A stretch of 7,425 nt of DNA from Calditrichota bacterium (GTDB taxonomy: Bacteria > Zhuqueibacterota > Zhuqueibacteria > Residuimicrobiales > Krinioviventaceae), in NCBI GenBank assembly GCA_003818595.1, contig RPQV01000159.1, forward strand, positions 1 through 7,425, read 5' to 3'. The position numbers and the translations under genes were made by a program. The notes beneath the pieces were generated by a model that did not search any database, had not been told where the DNA came from, and saw nothing but the letters and a program-made list of their open reading frames with translations. This document shows, piece after piece, positions 1-7,100 of this stretch. The first letter of the stretch is position 1. Every line of letters begins with the position of its first letter.

Positions 1-1851
1 AAGGCCGCCGAAGAAGCCCTTGTCCATGATCCCGACTATTCAGCCGCGTATCTTCTCCTGGGGAATGCTGTTGAAGACCAAGGTGATCTCGAAACAGCAG
101 TCACTCACTATCTCAAATGCACCCAATTAGCGCCCCAAAATTATCAGGCGTTTGCGCAGCTCGGAAATATATATGAAAAACGCGGCCAACTGGATATGGC
201 GCTTGATTATTATGAGCAGGCGGCACAGCGCGCACCCACAGAAGCGCAAATCTATTTTGCCATCGGCAATATCTACGCGCGGAGATGCAGGCTGGTTGAA
301 GCTCGAGATCAGTATGCCAAGGCATTACGCCTCAATCCTCGGTTGTTGGGCGCGATGAACAATCAGGGCCTGATCCTCATGAGTCACCATCATTATCAAG
401 AAGCGGCCGAACTCTTTTACCAGGCACTCAAAATCGACAGTACAGCGTCACCGGTATTGTTCAATCTGTCAATCGCCCTGCAAAATCTCGAATCTCCTGC
501 TGAGGCGCTGACCTTTGTGAATCGGGCGATTCGCATTGACAGCACCTTTGCCAATTTTCACCTGCAAAAAGGCAATATATTCATGAGCCTTGGAGAAATT
601 GAGCTGGGTCGCAGGTCTTTTGCCAAGGCCATTGATTTGGAACCTTCGTTTGCCCTGGTATATAATAACCTCGGCAATGCCTTCATCGAGTCCAACGACG
701 TCGAGCAGGCGAAATCCGCCTACGAAAAAGCGCTCAATCTCTATCCCGATTTTCTCGAAGCACGTTATTTTAATGCTGCCGATGAGCTGAACAAGGGCGT
801 CGGTGATCTGCTCGGCGCATGCATTGATGCAGCGCATTGGACGTCAGAATTCGCCATGATCTACAGCAACCTGGGCAAAGCAAAACTGATCATGGGCAAA
901 TATGATGAAGCACAACAGGATCTTGAACGTGCGATAAAGCTGCAGCCGTTGCTCATCCAACCCTACGAACAGCTCGCTCTGCTCTATCAACAAAAAAAAG
1001 ATTTCCGAAACCAGCGACGGATGTTGAGCCAGGTTCATCTGAACCAGGCATGCATATTTTTCTCAATGGATTCAACCGCTGCCGCTTTCAATGCCTGCCG
1101 CAAAGCGCTGGAATTTGATCCGTTCTCGGCAGAAGCACATGCCGAGATGGGAAACCAACTGGCTGCCGCGGGTGATTCTCTTCATGCACTCCAATCCTTT
1201 CAAGCCGCGCTCAAACTTGATGCGAATACTCCTGCGGTGCTCCTTCGATATGGTTCATTTCTTCAGCAGACCGGCGATAAAACCGGCGCACTGGAGCAAT
1301 TCAAGAAAGTGGTTGACCTGGATCCGTATTTGATTGACGCCCGAGAAAATTATGCCGCGCTGCTCGATTCGACAGGTCAGATCAACGAGGCTGCGAAGCA
1401 GCATGCCTGGCGTCATTATCTCCTTGGGCGACAATATGAAACAGTGGGTCACTGGGAAGCCGCATTGGAAGAATATCAGGTTGCCTCCAGCCTGACCGAA
1501 GACAACGCTCCCTTCCTTTCGGCTCAAGGACTCATATATGCTAAAAAAAATCTGAATTTGGAAGCGGAATTGTTCCTGCAGCAGGCGCTGACGCTTGATG
1601 AACATCAACTCACTGCTTTATACGCAATGGGGATCGTCAAAAGCAATCAAAAGCGATTCGTCGAAGCGATAGATTATTTTCAACAGGTCCTGGTTCATCA
1701 ACCACAACATGACAGAGCACATTATGCCCTGGCAATCATCTACCATCAGCTGGGCGACAAGTCGCTTTCGACTGAACATCTGCACAAAGCCATCGCAGCG
1801 GGATTGGTCATCAAACAACAAATTATCGATCAATTGGAAAGTAGGAACTGA
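1..1851 (+). CDS. TPR-repeat protein, 5'-truncated by the window edge
   Basis: The frame is open from base 1 to the TGA at 1849-1851, giving 616 visible residues; the true start is upstream. The ATG at 196 falls inside a repeat and is not the start. The whole visible protein is TPR units. Seven consecutive 34-residue repeats are in perfect phase at residues 14-251 (pattern L-G-N-x-Y/F, G-x-x-x-x-A, Y-x-x-A-x-x-x-x-P). They are followed by a degenerate unit at 252-284, a full unit at 285-318, shortened units at 319-345 and 445-467, and further units to residue 603. About 18 units can be counted. No catalytic domain, signal peptide or membrane segment is visible in this part. TPR arrays form alpha-superhelices that bind peptides or partner proteins, so a scaffold or adaptor role is likely; the partner and pathway are unknown. 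A catalytic or export domain could lie upstream of the window. The next gene starts 102 bases downstream, with no clear terminator between. Confidence 0.93.
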   Translation, partial: KAAEEALVHDPDYSAAYLLLGNAVEDQGDLETAVTHYLKCTQLAPQNYQAFAQLGNIYEKRGQLDMALDYYEQAAQRAPTEAQIYFAIGNIYARRCRLVEARDQYAKALRLNPRLLGAMNNQGLILMSHHHYQEAAELFYQALKIDSTASPVLFNLSIALQNLESPAEALTFVNRAIRIDSTFANFHLQKGNIFMSLGEIELGRRSFAKAIDLEPSFALVYNNLGNAFIESNDVEQAKSAYEKALNLYPDFLEARYFNAADELNKGVGDLLGACIDAAHWTSEFAMIYSNLGKAKLIMGKYDEAQQDLERAIKLQPLLIQPYEQLALLYQQKKDFRNQRRMLSQVHLNQACIFFSMDSTAAAFNACRKALEFDPFSAEAHAEMGNQLAAAGDSLHALQSFQAALKLDANTPAVLLRYGSFLQQTGDKTGALEQFKKVVDLDPYLIDARENYAALLDSTGQINEAAKQHAWRHYLLGRQYETVGHWEAALEEYQVASSLTEDNAPFLSAQGLIYAKKNLNLEAELFLQQALTLDEHQLTALYAMGIVKSNQKRFVEAIDYFQQVLVHQPQHDRAHYALAIIYHQLGDKSLSTEHLHKAIAAGLVIKQQIIDQLESRN

Positions 1852-1942
1852 TTTTTATGTTTTAATAAAAGACTGCCAATTCAATCAAGACGATCTCACG
1901 AAAATCGTTTCGCAGCAAAATAGTTCATCATTCAGCATGAAT

Positions 1943-1947
1943 GGAGG
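1943..1947 (+). promoter_or_regulatory. Ribosome binding site for the 117-aa protein
   Basis: GGAGG, a strong Shine-Dalgarno core, lies 6 bases before ATG 1954. It is the main support for this being a real small gene and fixes its start. Confidence 0.75.
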
Positions 1948-1953
1948 CCAATT

Positions 1954-2307
1954 ATGCGGGCGACGAAACAGAACTATCTCGCGATTCTTCGGGTCGAACT
2001 GGACGATCTTTCCACAGATATTGAACATCTGATCGATCAATGTTCGCATGGCCGCGAAAGCGGCGACATTTCTGAAAATGTCTTTCTCCAGAATTTGGCA
2101 ACATTCAAGAATGAGTTGTTGGGAGTTCACTCGTTTCAGAAAATACTGGATCAGATTGAACCGGCTGCCTACCCCTCCCTGGAAGAGATGATCGAGGATA
2201 TCCGTGAAAGATTTGAGTCGTTGGAAAAATCTCATGGAATTGTTCACGCTCTCCAGATTTATGTGAATCGAAAATTGGACAAGGTGCTGCGCTATGTCAC
2301 GCAATAG
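1954..2307 (+). CDS. Hypothetical acidic helical protein, 117 aa
   Basis: A complete small gene starting at ATG 1954, with a strong GGAGG ribosome binding site at 1943-1947 and a 6-base spacer, ending in TAG at 2305-2307. I do not recognise the family. The protein is hydrophilic, with roughly 20 Asp/Glu against 13 Lys/Arg and a single Cys (residue 30). Amphipathic spacing of Leu/Ile/Val suggests it is almost entirely alpha-helical, with likely helices around residues 4-30, 41-68 and 75-115, broken near the Pro-Ala-Ala-Tyr-Pro stretch. There is no signal peptide or transmembrane segment, so it is probably cytoplasmic. It lies between the TPR gene and the DUF4838 lipoprotein gene, 102 and 133 bases away, so it could share a transcript with either. 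A small helical partner or regulator is possible, but nothing in the sequence decides this. The good ribosome site and the absence of a better overlapping frame make it a credible gene. Confidence 0.75.
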   Translation: MRATKQNYLAILRVELDDLSTDIEHLIDQCSHGRESGDISENVFLQNLATFKNELLGVHSFQKILDQIEPAAYPSLEEMIEDIRERFESLEKSHGIVHALQIYVNRKLDKVLRYVTQ

Positions 2308-2360
2308 ATCATTCTAAAAGCTGGAAATAATCCAATTTTTTATGTATTTTGCAGACCGAA

Positions 2361-2406
2361 AGCTGCCTAATTCAGCTGATGATAGGGATATAAATCAGGC
2401 TGATTT
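2361..2406. promoter_or_regulatory. Cluster of small dyads upstream of the DUF4838 gene
   Basis: The 133-base gap before the DUF4838/xylanase pair holds three related elements. AGCTG (2361-2365) is inverted against CAGCT (2373-2377). TCAGCTGA (2372-2379) is a perfect palindrome. AAATCA-GGC-TGATTT (2392-2406) is a perfect dyad with a 3-base centre. The last two share TCAG(G)CTGA and have centres about 23 bases apart, roughly two helical turns, as expected for an operator bound by a dimeric regulator. A TATAAA at 2389-2394 overlaps the second dyad but has no convincing -35 partner. The arms are short, so chance is possible; this is a candidate only. Confidence 0.25.
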
Positions 2407-2429
2407 TTGGGGAGGAAATATCATCATTC

Positions 2430-2434
2430 AAGGA
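2430..2434 (+). promoter_or_regulatory. Ribosome binding site that sets the DUF4838 start
   Basis: AAGGA lies 6 bases before ATG 2441, the codon that begins a lipoprotein signal peptide. It favours 2441 over the in-frame ATG at 2342, which has no such site and would put 33 polar residues before the signal sequence. A stronger purine run, GGGGAGGA, at 2409-2416 is too far from this ATG to serve it directly. Confidence 0.6.
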
Positions 2435-2440
2435 CTTTTC

Positions 2441-4720
2441 ATGCGCACAGCAATCATCTTTTCCATCGCCCTGTTGACATTTCTCACCGTTTCATGTGCT
2501 AAAAAAGAGATATTGTTCACCCTGGTTTCAGCAGATCATCCCTGCACCATTGTCGTGAATCTGGACAAATTTGACAACGCAGAACAAGCTGCTGCAGCCT
2601 ATCAATCCATCAACTGGCAGGACGGCAATAAGCAGGAAGACAATGCATGCCGACAGGCCTTTGCAGCACTTGAACTGCAGCAATACATGATACGCTTGCT
2701 CAAACTTTCCGCTGCTGAAATCAAAATCGTCGATCAAGCTCACGTGCCCCTTAATGGCAACCTGATTTTTATCGGTTTGCCCTCAGATGATCAATTGAAA
2801 TCCATTGCGCGAACAGCCGTTCAATATTGGCGCAAAAATAAGCAGCCGAGCGCCCAAAGCTTTCGTATCGATTCTTTTAACGCGGGAGAGAGGAACGGCC
2901 TCATCCTGAGCGGAAAATCTTCGATCGGCGCCCTTTATGCGGTTTACGAACTGCTGCAGCGATGGGGCGTGAGATGGTTCCTTCCTGAAGACGAAGGCGA
3001 CTATGTTCCCCATTTGAACAAGATCGAGGTCTACAATGTCCACGAATTTCTGGACCCCAGCATGGAATTTCGAGGATTTTGGATGGATGCGAAAAGGACG
3101 AACGATCAGACTGACCTGCAATTCATTCAATGGTTGGGAAGAAATAGAATTAATGTTTACAGGAGTAACGGCGCCGATATCGCCGCGTTAAAATTACGCG
3201 GCATCATGCTGAATACCGGCCGCAGGGATCTGACCGCTGCTCAATTAACCGCTCAAATGCCCTATCCCTACAATCATCCCCGAATGGCGAATAATCCTAA
3301 TCTGCCCACCGATCCCTATATGATCAGTGAACAATTCCACGGAGACACAAATAATAACGGATTCCTCGAATATGGTGAAGCGCATCCGGAATGGTTCGTC
3401 GTTCATGTGGACACTACCGGTTCGTCGCCGCTTCAAAATTTGTATTCCAGTATCTGTCTTTCTCAATCAGACGCTGTGAAAGAACTCTCGCGATTGTTGA
3501 CGGCTGAATTCATTTCCGGCCAATATCAGGAAAATGATATTCTTGATCTGTGGGCGCCGGATGAATGGTGCACCTGCGAAAAATGCTCCAAGCTGGGCAA
3601 TCCTGCGGATAAAATGCTTTACCTGCTTTACATTGTCGGCAATACGCTGAAGGAGGCGCGCAAGAGCGGCGGGCTCCACCGCCCGGTTTATCTATTTGGC
3701 TACGGACAGTCAGCCGAACATGATGCACCAACCATCGATCTTCCCGGTAATTTTAATTGGGATTTTACCCGGGTTTTTCTTTCAACCTGGCCCAGATGCT
3801 ATCACCATCATATCATCAACTCGGATTGTGTAAACATCAATCTCTGGTTTATCAAAGAATTGCTGGGTTGGTTGGCGCCTAAAAGCAAATTCCGCGGCAA
3901 CCTGGGCATAATGGAAAACTATAATGCCGACGCCTTTCACTCCCTCCCCACAATCTACTCCGAAATCACCAGCATCGATATCCCTGCCTATCATGAACTG
4001 GGCATCAGAGGAATGAGCTTTATGCACGCCCGCATTCACGATTTGGGCGTTGACGCTTTGCTCAATTATCAATTTTCCCAAATGACCTGGAATACAGAGA
4101 TCCAACTCGACACCCTCAGTCAAAGCTTTATTCGATTTGCGTATCCCGGCGTTGCAGAAGTCATGGCAGCGTTCTATGAGAATTTGGAAAAGAGCATGTC
4201 GACCCTGACCACCTGGACGCATTATCTGCCCCTGCGGGCGCCGATCTTGCTCAAGGCGATGCGCACCGATCCTGAAAATCGCAGAATTCATTATAATGAA
4301 CAATTTGATTGGCGCCGCTCAGCGGAAGAACCGCTCTTTAATGAGTTGTGGGAAAACGGCTATTTTTATATCTTTGAAGCCCGCGACCTGCTCAATATGG
4401 CTATGGCTGAAACCCTCTCTCCGCCCGTGAGCCGCCGTTTGCAGGAACTTGATAATCAGCTGCGCTATGCAGAATTGATGATCAACACCTATGACAACAT
4501 CATTTCCTTTTTCACCAGCGGTCCTGAGGAAGAGGATATTCGCCTGGAGGCGATGTATCGCCTGCGGGAAAATCGGCGGAATCTGCTTTCTTTCAGTGCC
4601 CCCAATTCCCTGAATGGTGTATCAAATGGCCTGGAGGATTGCGGAATCAAGGGACTGATTGACAATCTGCTGCTCGACTATGCTGATGCGTTGGACAAGC
4701 TTGACGCGGAAGAAAATTAA
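2441..4720 (+). CDS. DUF4838 (GH67-like) predicted lipoprotein, putative glycoside hydrolase
   Basis: From ATG 2441 the product is 759 residues. Residues 1-19 are a signal sequence with a positive start, a hydrophobic core and Cys19 in a relaxed lipobox (T-V-S-C), so export and lipid anchoring are likely. Residues about 153-190 carry the G-x-L-Y-A-V-Y-E-L-L-x-x-W-G-V-R-W-F-x-P ... V-P motif of the N-terminal domain seen in DUF4838 and alpha-glucuronidase-like (GH67-type) proteins. The barrel-like region begins near residue 208 (F-R-G-F-W-M-D). HPEWF at 315-319 and W-C-T-C-E-K-C with Cys377, 379 and 382 match the usual DUF4838 landmarks. Residues 302-313 form an EF-hand-like loop. DUF4838 proteins are found among polysaccharide-degradation genes, but I cannot assign catalytic residues. 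The GH10 xylanase gene starts 25 bases downstream, so action on xylan side groups, perhaps glucuronic acid, is inferred. The family call is fairly firm; the activity is not. Confidence 0.85.
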   Translation: MRTAIIFSIALLTFLTVSCAKKEILFTLVSADHPCTIVVNLDKFDNAEQAAAAYQSINWQDGNKQEDNACRQAFAALELQQYMIRLLKLSAAEIKIVDQAHVPLNGNLIFIGLPSDDQLKSIARTAVQYWRKNKQPSAQSFRIDSFNAGERNGLILSGKSSIGALYAVYELLQRWGVRWFLPEDEGDYVPHLNKIEVYNVHEFLDPSMEFRGFWMDAKRTNDQTDLQFIQWLGRNRINVYRSNGADIAALKLRGIMLNTGRRDLTAAQLTAQMPYPYNHPRMANNPNLPTDPYMISEQFHGDTNNNGFLEYGEAHPEWFVVHVDTTGSSPLQNLYSSICLSQSDAVKELSRLLTAEFISGQYQENDILDLWAPDEWCTCEKCSKLGNPADKMLYLLYIVGNTLKEARKSGGLHRPVYLFGYGQSAEHDAPTIDLPGNFNWDFTRVFLSTWPRCYHHHIINSDCVNINLWFIKELLGWLAPKSKFRGNLGIMENYNADAFHSLPTIYSEITSIDIPAYHELGIRGMSFMHARIHDLGVDALLNYQFSQMTWNTEIQLDTLSQSFIRFAYPGVAEVMAAFYENLEKSMSTLTTWTHYLPLRAPILLKAMRTDPENRRIHYNEQFDWRRSAEEPLFNELWENGYFYIFEARDLLNMAMAETLSPPVSRRLQELDNQLRYAELMINTYDNIISFFTSGPEEEDIRLEAMYRLRENRRNLLSFSAPNSLNGVSNGLEDCGIKGLIDNLLLDYADALDKLDAEEN

Positions 4721-4734
4721 CAGTGCTGAATCTT

Positions 4735-4740
4735 GGGAGA
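4735..4740 (+). promoter_or_regulatory. Ribosome binding site that sets the GH10 xylanase start
   Basis: GGGAGA lies 5 bases before ATG 4746, which opens a clear signal peptide. It argues against the in-frame ATG at 4659, which lies inside the DUF4838 gene and would add 29 residues unlike a signal sequence. The 25-base gap between the two genes suggests one transcript. Confidence 0.65.
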
Positions 4741-4745
4741 GTTCG

Positions 4746-6899
4746 ATGAAATATCATAACCTGACCTGCCTATATTTGCTGTTCTTCCCAGTGCTGATAT
4801 GGAGTGAAGATGCGTACCACTCGGCGCTTCGTCTGCAGCTGCAAAATGAATACAATCTCACGGACGGAAACTGGGTTTTGAACGATACTGAAAAGAAAAA
4901 TAACGCCGCAGTCAATTTGACCAATGTAACCCGAAAGCTGCTGACCAATGCAGGTTCCGAGCCGTTTACCGAAATCCTGGAGTTGAAAACGTCCGCTCGA
5001 AAATCAAATTCCTGGGATAATGCGGCGCGGTTCGCCACTACCCAGCCCGTTAAGAAAGGCGATGTCCTGCTGCTGGTGATCTGGATGAACAGCATAGAAT
5101 CGGACGATCGATACAACTCGGTCGTGCATAAATTCGAATTGGCAACCACTCCCTACACCCAATCGCTCTATCAGAGCGGCTCGATCAAGCCGGGTTGGCG
5201 ACAATGGCTGCTGCCATTTCAGGCGAGCGTCGATTATCCCGCAGCGGGTTCCCGCTATCAAATCGATATGGGCTACATGAAAGGAACCATCCAGATCGCC
5301 GGTGTGGCGGTCATCAATTTCGGAACCAAATATAAACTGAGTCAATTGCCGATTTCGAAGCACCACATGGAATATGACGGCAGAGAGGCGGATGCGCCAT
5401 GGCGCGAAGCGGCTTTGGCGCGCATCGAACAGATCCGCAAGGGCGATTTGACGATCAAAGTGGTGAACAAACAGGGACAACCCATTCGCAATGCAAGGGT
5501 CACGGCCGATATGATACGCCACGAGTTCGGCTTTGGCACCGCGATCGCCACTCATTGGTTTCTCACCTCGACTGCAGACGCCAAGACCTATCGCGAAAAA
5601 CTTCAAGACCTGACTGGCGACGGCCGCTCCTTCAACATGGTGGTGTTCGAGAACGCCCTGAAATGGGACGCATGGGAATCCGACTGGGAAGGCGACAAAA
5701 ACGATGTGGTCGACATCATCGAATGGCTCCGCTCCAACTATATTCGTATCCGTGGCCATTGTCTCGTCTGGCCGGGTACGGCCTATCTGCCGGATAAAAT
5801 CAATCAAAATCTCGATAACCCTGATTATCTCCGCGATGTCATTTATGATCACATTTTCGAAGAAGCGGGACATGCCGGCGTCCAAGGCGCCATTGAAGAG
5901 TGGGATGTCATCAATGAGATGATTCACAACAAAACCCTGGAAAACGCCTTTGGTACCCAGGATATCTACAAAGATTGGCTCGACTGGGCGCATGAAGCCG
6001 ATCCGGCAGCCATCCTCTATATCAACGAATACAGCGTGATCAGCAGCGGCGGTCAGGATACTGCCACCCAGACCGCGTACAAAACCCTGCTGCAGAACCT
6101 GATTACTCAAGGCGCGCCCATCGGCGGTCTCGGCATGCAGGGTCACATGGGTGCGAATTTCACACCGCCCGAGCAGGTGCTGCGGGTTTTTGATCAATTC
6201 GTTGATCTCGGCCTGCGCATGAGCATCACTGAATATGATGCCGTCGGCGCCGACAAAACCATCGCCGCCGATTACATGCGCGACATCCTGATCGCTTCCT
6301 TCAGCCATCCGGGAATGACTAATTTTCTCATGTGGGGATTCTGGGACGGCGCCCACTGGTTCGATGACGCGCCCATTTTTAACAAAGATTGGACGCTGAA
6401 ACCTTCGGGCGAAGCCTTTATCGAATGGGTGTTTAAAAAATGGTGGACCAATGCCGACGGTCTGACGGACGCGCAGGGTGCTTTCACCACACGCGCTTTT
6501 TATGGCGATTATAAAATCACGGCGACCGTCGAAGGCGAGGAAAAAGACGCTGATCTGAAATTTGACCGCCAGAGCGGCGAAATTCTGTTGCAGTTGGACA
6601 CGGCAAATACCGGCGTCAACAGCAATCTACCTCCTCGCGGCTTTGAACTAACGCCCGCCTACCCCAATCCCTTTAATGCCGCAACGACCATCTCCTACTA
6701 TCTTCCAGTAGACGATCACGTTCAGCTTCATATTTACAACCTGGCAGGAGAACGGGTATCCGCATTGATCGATGAAAAACAAAAAGCGGGCAGCTATAAG
6801 ATTGGCTTCAATGCCGACAATCTCCCTTCCGGAGTCTATTTCTTCCGCCTGGCCATTTCGAACGCAGCTTTTGATGGTAAACTCACCCTGGTTCGCTGA
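4746..6899 (+). CDS. Secreted GH10 endo-1,4-beta-xylanase with T9SS-type C-terminal tail
   Basis: The product has 717 residues from ATG 4746 and should hydrolyse internal beta-1,4 bonds of xylan outside the cell. Residues 1-20 are a signal peptide. Residues 21-192 look like a beta-sandwich, carbohydrate-binding-like domain (GNW at 41-43, G-W-R-Q-W at 150-154, then a G-T-I-Q-I-A-G-V strand). The GH10 region spans about 232-567: F-E-N-A-L-K-W at 301-307, RGHCLVW at 336-342, acid/base Glu391 in W-D-V-I-N-E, MQGH at 464-467, nucleophile Glu496 in I-T-E-Y-D, and Trp530/Trp533 late in the barrel. All expected active-site residues are present. WPG after the RGHxLVW motif replaces the classic WHSQ, as in a divergent GH10 branch. 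Residues 568-625 form a small beta domain. Residues 629-717 carry YPNPFN and SGVYFFRL, typical of a type IX secretion sorting tail. Its N-terminus resembles that of the gene beginning at 7184. Confidence 0.95.
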   Translation: MKYHNLTCLYLLFFPVLIWSEDAYHSALRLQLQNEYNLTDGNWVLNDTEKKNNAAVNLTNVTRKLLTNAGSEPFTEILELKTSARKSNSWDNAARFATTQPVKKGDVLLLVIWMNSIESDDRYNSVVHKFELATTPYTQSLYQSGSIKPGWRQWLLPFQASVDYPAAGSRYQIDMGYMKGTIQIAGVAVINFGTKYKLSQLPISKHHMEYDGREADAPWREAALARIEQIRKGDLTIKVVNKQGQPIRNARVTADMIRHEFGFGTAIATHWFLTSTADAKTYREKLQDLTGDGRSFNMVVFENALKWDAWESDWEGDKNDVVDIIEWLRSNYIRIRGHCLVWPGTAYLPDKINQNLDNPDYLRDVIYDHIFEEAGHAGVQGAIEEWDVINEMIHNKTLENAFGTQDIYKDWLDWAHEADPAAILYINEYSVISSGGQDTATQTAYKTLLQNLITQGAPIGGLGMQGHMGANFTPPEQVLRVFDQFVDLGLRMSITEYDAVGADKTIAADYMRDILIASFSHPGMTNFLMWGFWDGAHWFDDAPIFNKDWTLKPSGEAFIEWVFKKWWTNADGLTDAQGAFTTRAFYGDYKITATVEGEEKDADLKFDRQSGEILLQLDTANTGVNSNLPPRGFELTPAYPNPFNAATTISYYLPVDDHVQLHIYNLAGERVSALIDEKQKAGSYKIGFNADNLPSGVYFFRLAISNAAFDGKLTLVR

Positions 6900-6937
6900 G
6901 CGCAAGCGCGTAAAGGTTGACCTTCTACAGAGTTATA

Positions 6938-7013
6938 CCTCGCACAAAGAAACAGCGACACGGAGATGATTTGAGCTATTATAGCCTTTGTGTCTTTGTG
7001 TCTCCGTGCGAGG
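6938..7013. repeat. Degenerate period-8 repeat arranged as an imperfect hairpin
   Basis: Two 29-base arms, 6938-6966 and 6985-7013, flank an 18-base centre. The outer 8 bases (CCTCGCAC / GTGCGAGG) pair perfectly and 13 of the remaining 21 positions match. Each arm is itself built from degenerate 8-base units: CTTTGTGT, CTTTGTGT, CTCCGTGC on the right arm, and the same kind of units inverted on the left. This resembles the CTTTGTGTCTTTGTG-type intergenic repeats known from many environmental bacterial genomes. It sits 38 bases after the xylanase stop and could act as a transcript end or RNA-stabilising fold, though it lacks the U-run of a classic terminator. Confidence 0.6.
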
Positions 7014-7016
7014 CAG

Positions 7017-7047
7017 ACCTTTGCGATCTTTACGGCTTTGCGTGAAC
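7017..7047 (+). repeat. CTTTGCG-type repeat units continuing the intergenic repeat
   Basis: Directly after the hairpin arm are CCTTTGCG, ATCTTTACGG and CTTTGCGTGAAC, degenerate direct units related to the CTTTGTGT units just before. In other genomes such stretches often give spurious translations of the 'SLRLCVN' kind, as here. They are likely part of the same intergenic repeat family. Confidence 0.45.
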
Positions 7048-7100
7048 CTCAGGGCGCAATCTCCAAATGCCCCCTCCACTCTGTTCACCTTTAACACTCT

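Noticed and set aside
196..198. ATG 196 as the start of the TPR protein
   Set aside because: The frame is open to base 1 and residues 14-47 plus the repeat containing this Met are full TPR units, so the gene starts outside the window.
1899..1912. Small inverted repeat CGAAA-ATCG-TTTCG as a terminator after the TPR gene
   Set aside because: The stem is only 5 bases, AT-rich, and has no following U-run; too weak to call.
2342..2440. Upstream extension of the DUF4838 gene to ATG 2342
   Set aside because: It would put 33 polar residues before a lipoprotein signal sequence and has no ribosome site; ATG 2441 has AAGGA at a proper distance.
4659..4745. Upstream extension of the xylanase to ATG 4659
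   Set aside because: It overlaps the DUF4838 coding end and would bury the signal peptide; ATG 4746 has GGGAGA 5 bases upstream.
5399..5797. 132-residue plus-strand ORF within the xylanase gene
   Set aside because: It lies in another frame wholly inside the GH10 coding sequence, has Arg/Gly-rich composition typical of a shadow frame, and no ribosome site was needed to explain the region.
5004..6356. 450-codon open frame on the minus strand
   Set aside because: It runs in exact codon register opposite the GH10 gene, staying open because the sense gene rarely uses TTA, CTA or TCA here. The sense strand has all GH10 catalytic motifs; the antisense translation shows no family features.
6900..6932. 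GCGC-AA-GCGC and AAGGT-TG-ACCTT inversions right after the xylanase stop
   Set aside because: Loops of two bases cannot form stable RNA hairpins and there is no U-run, so no terminator is called.
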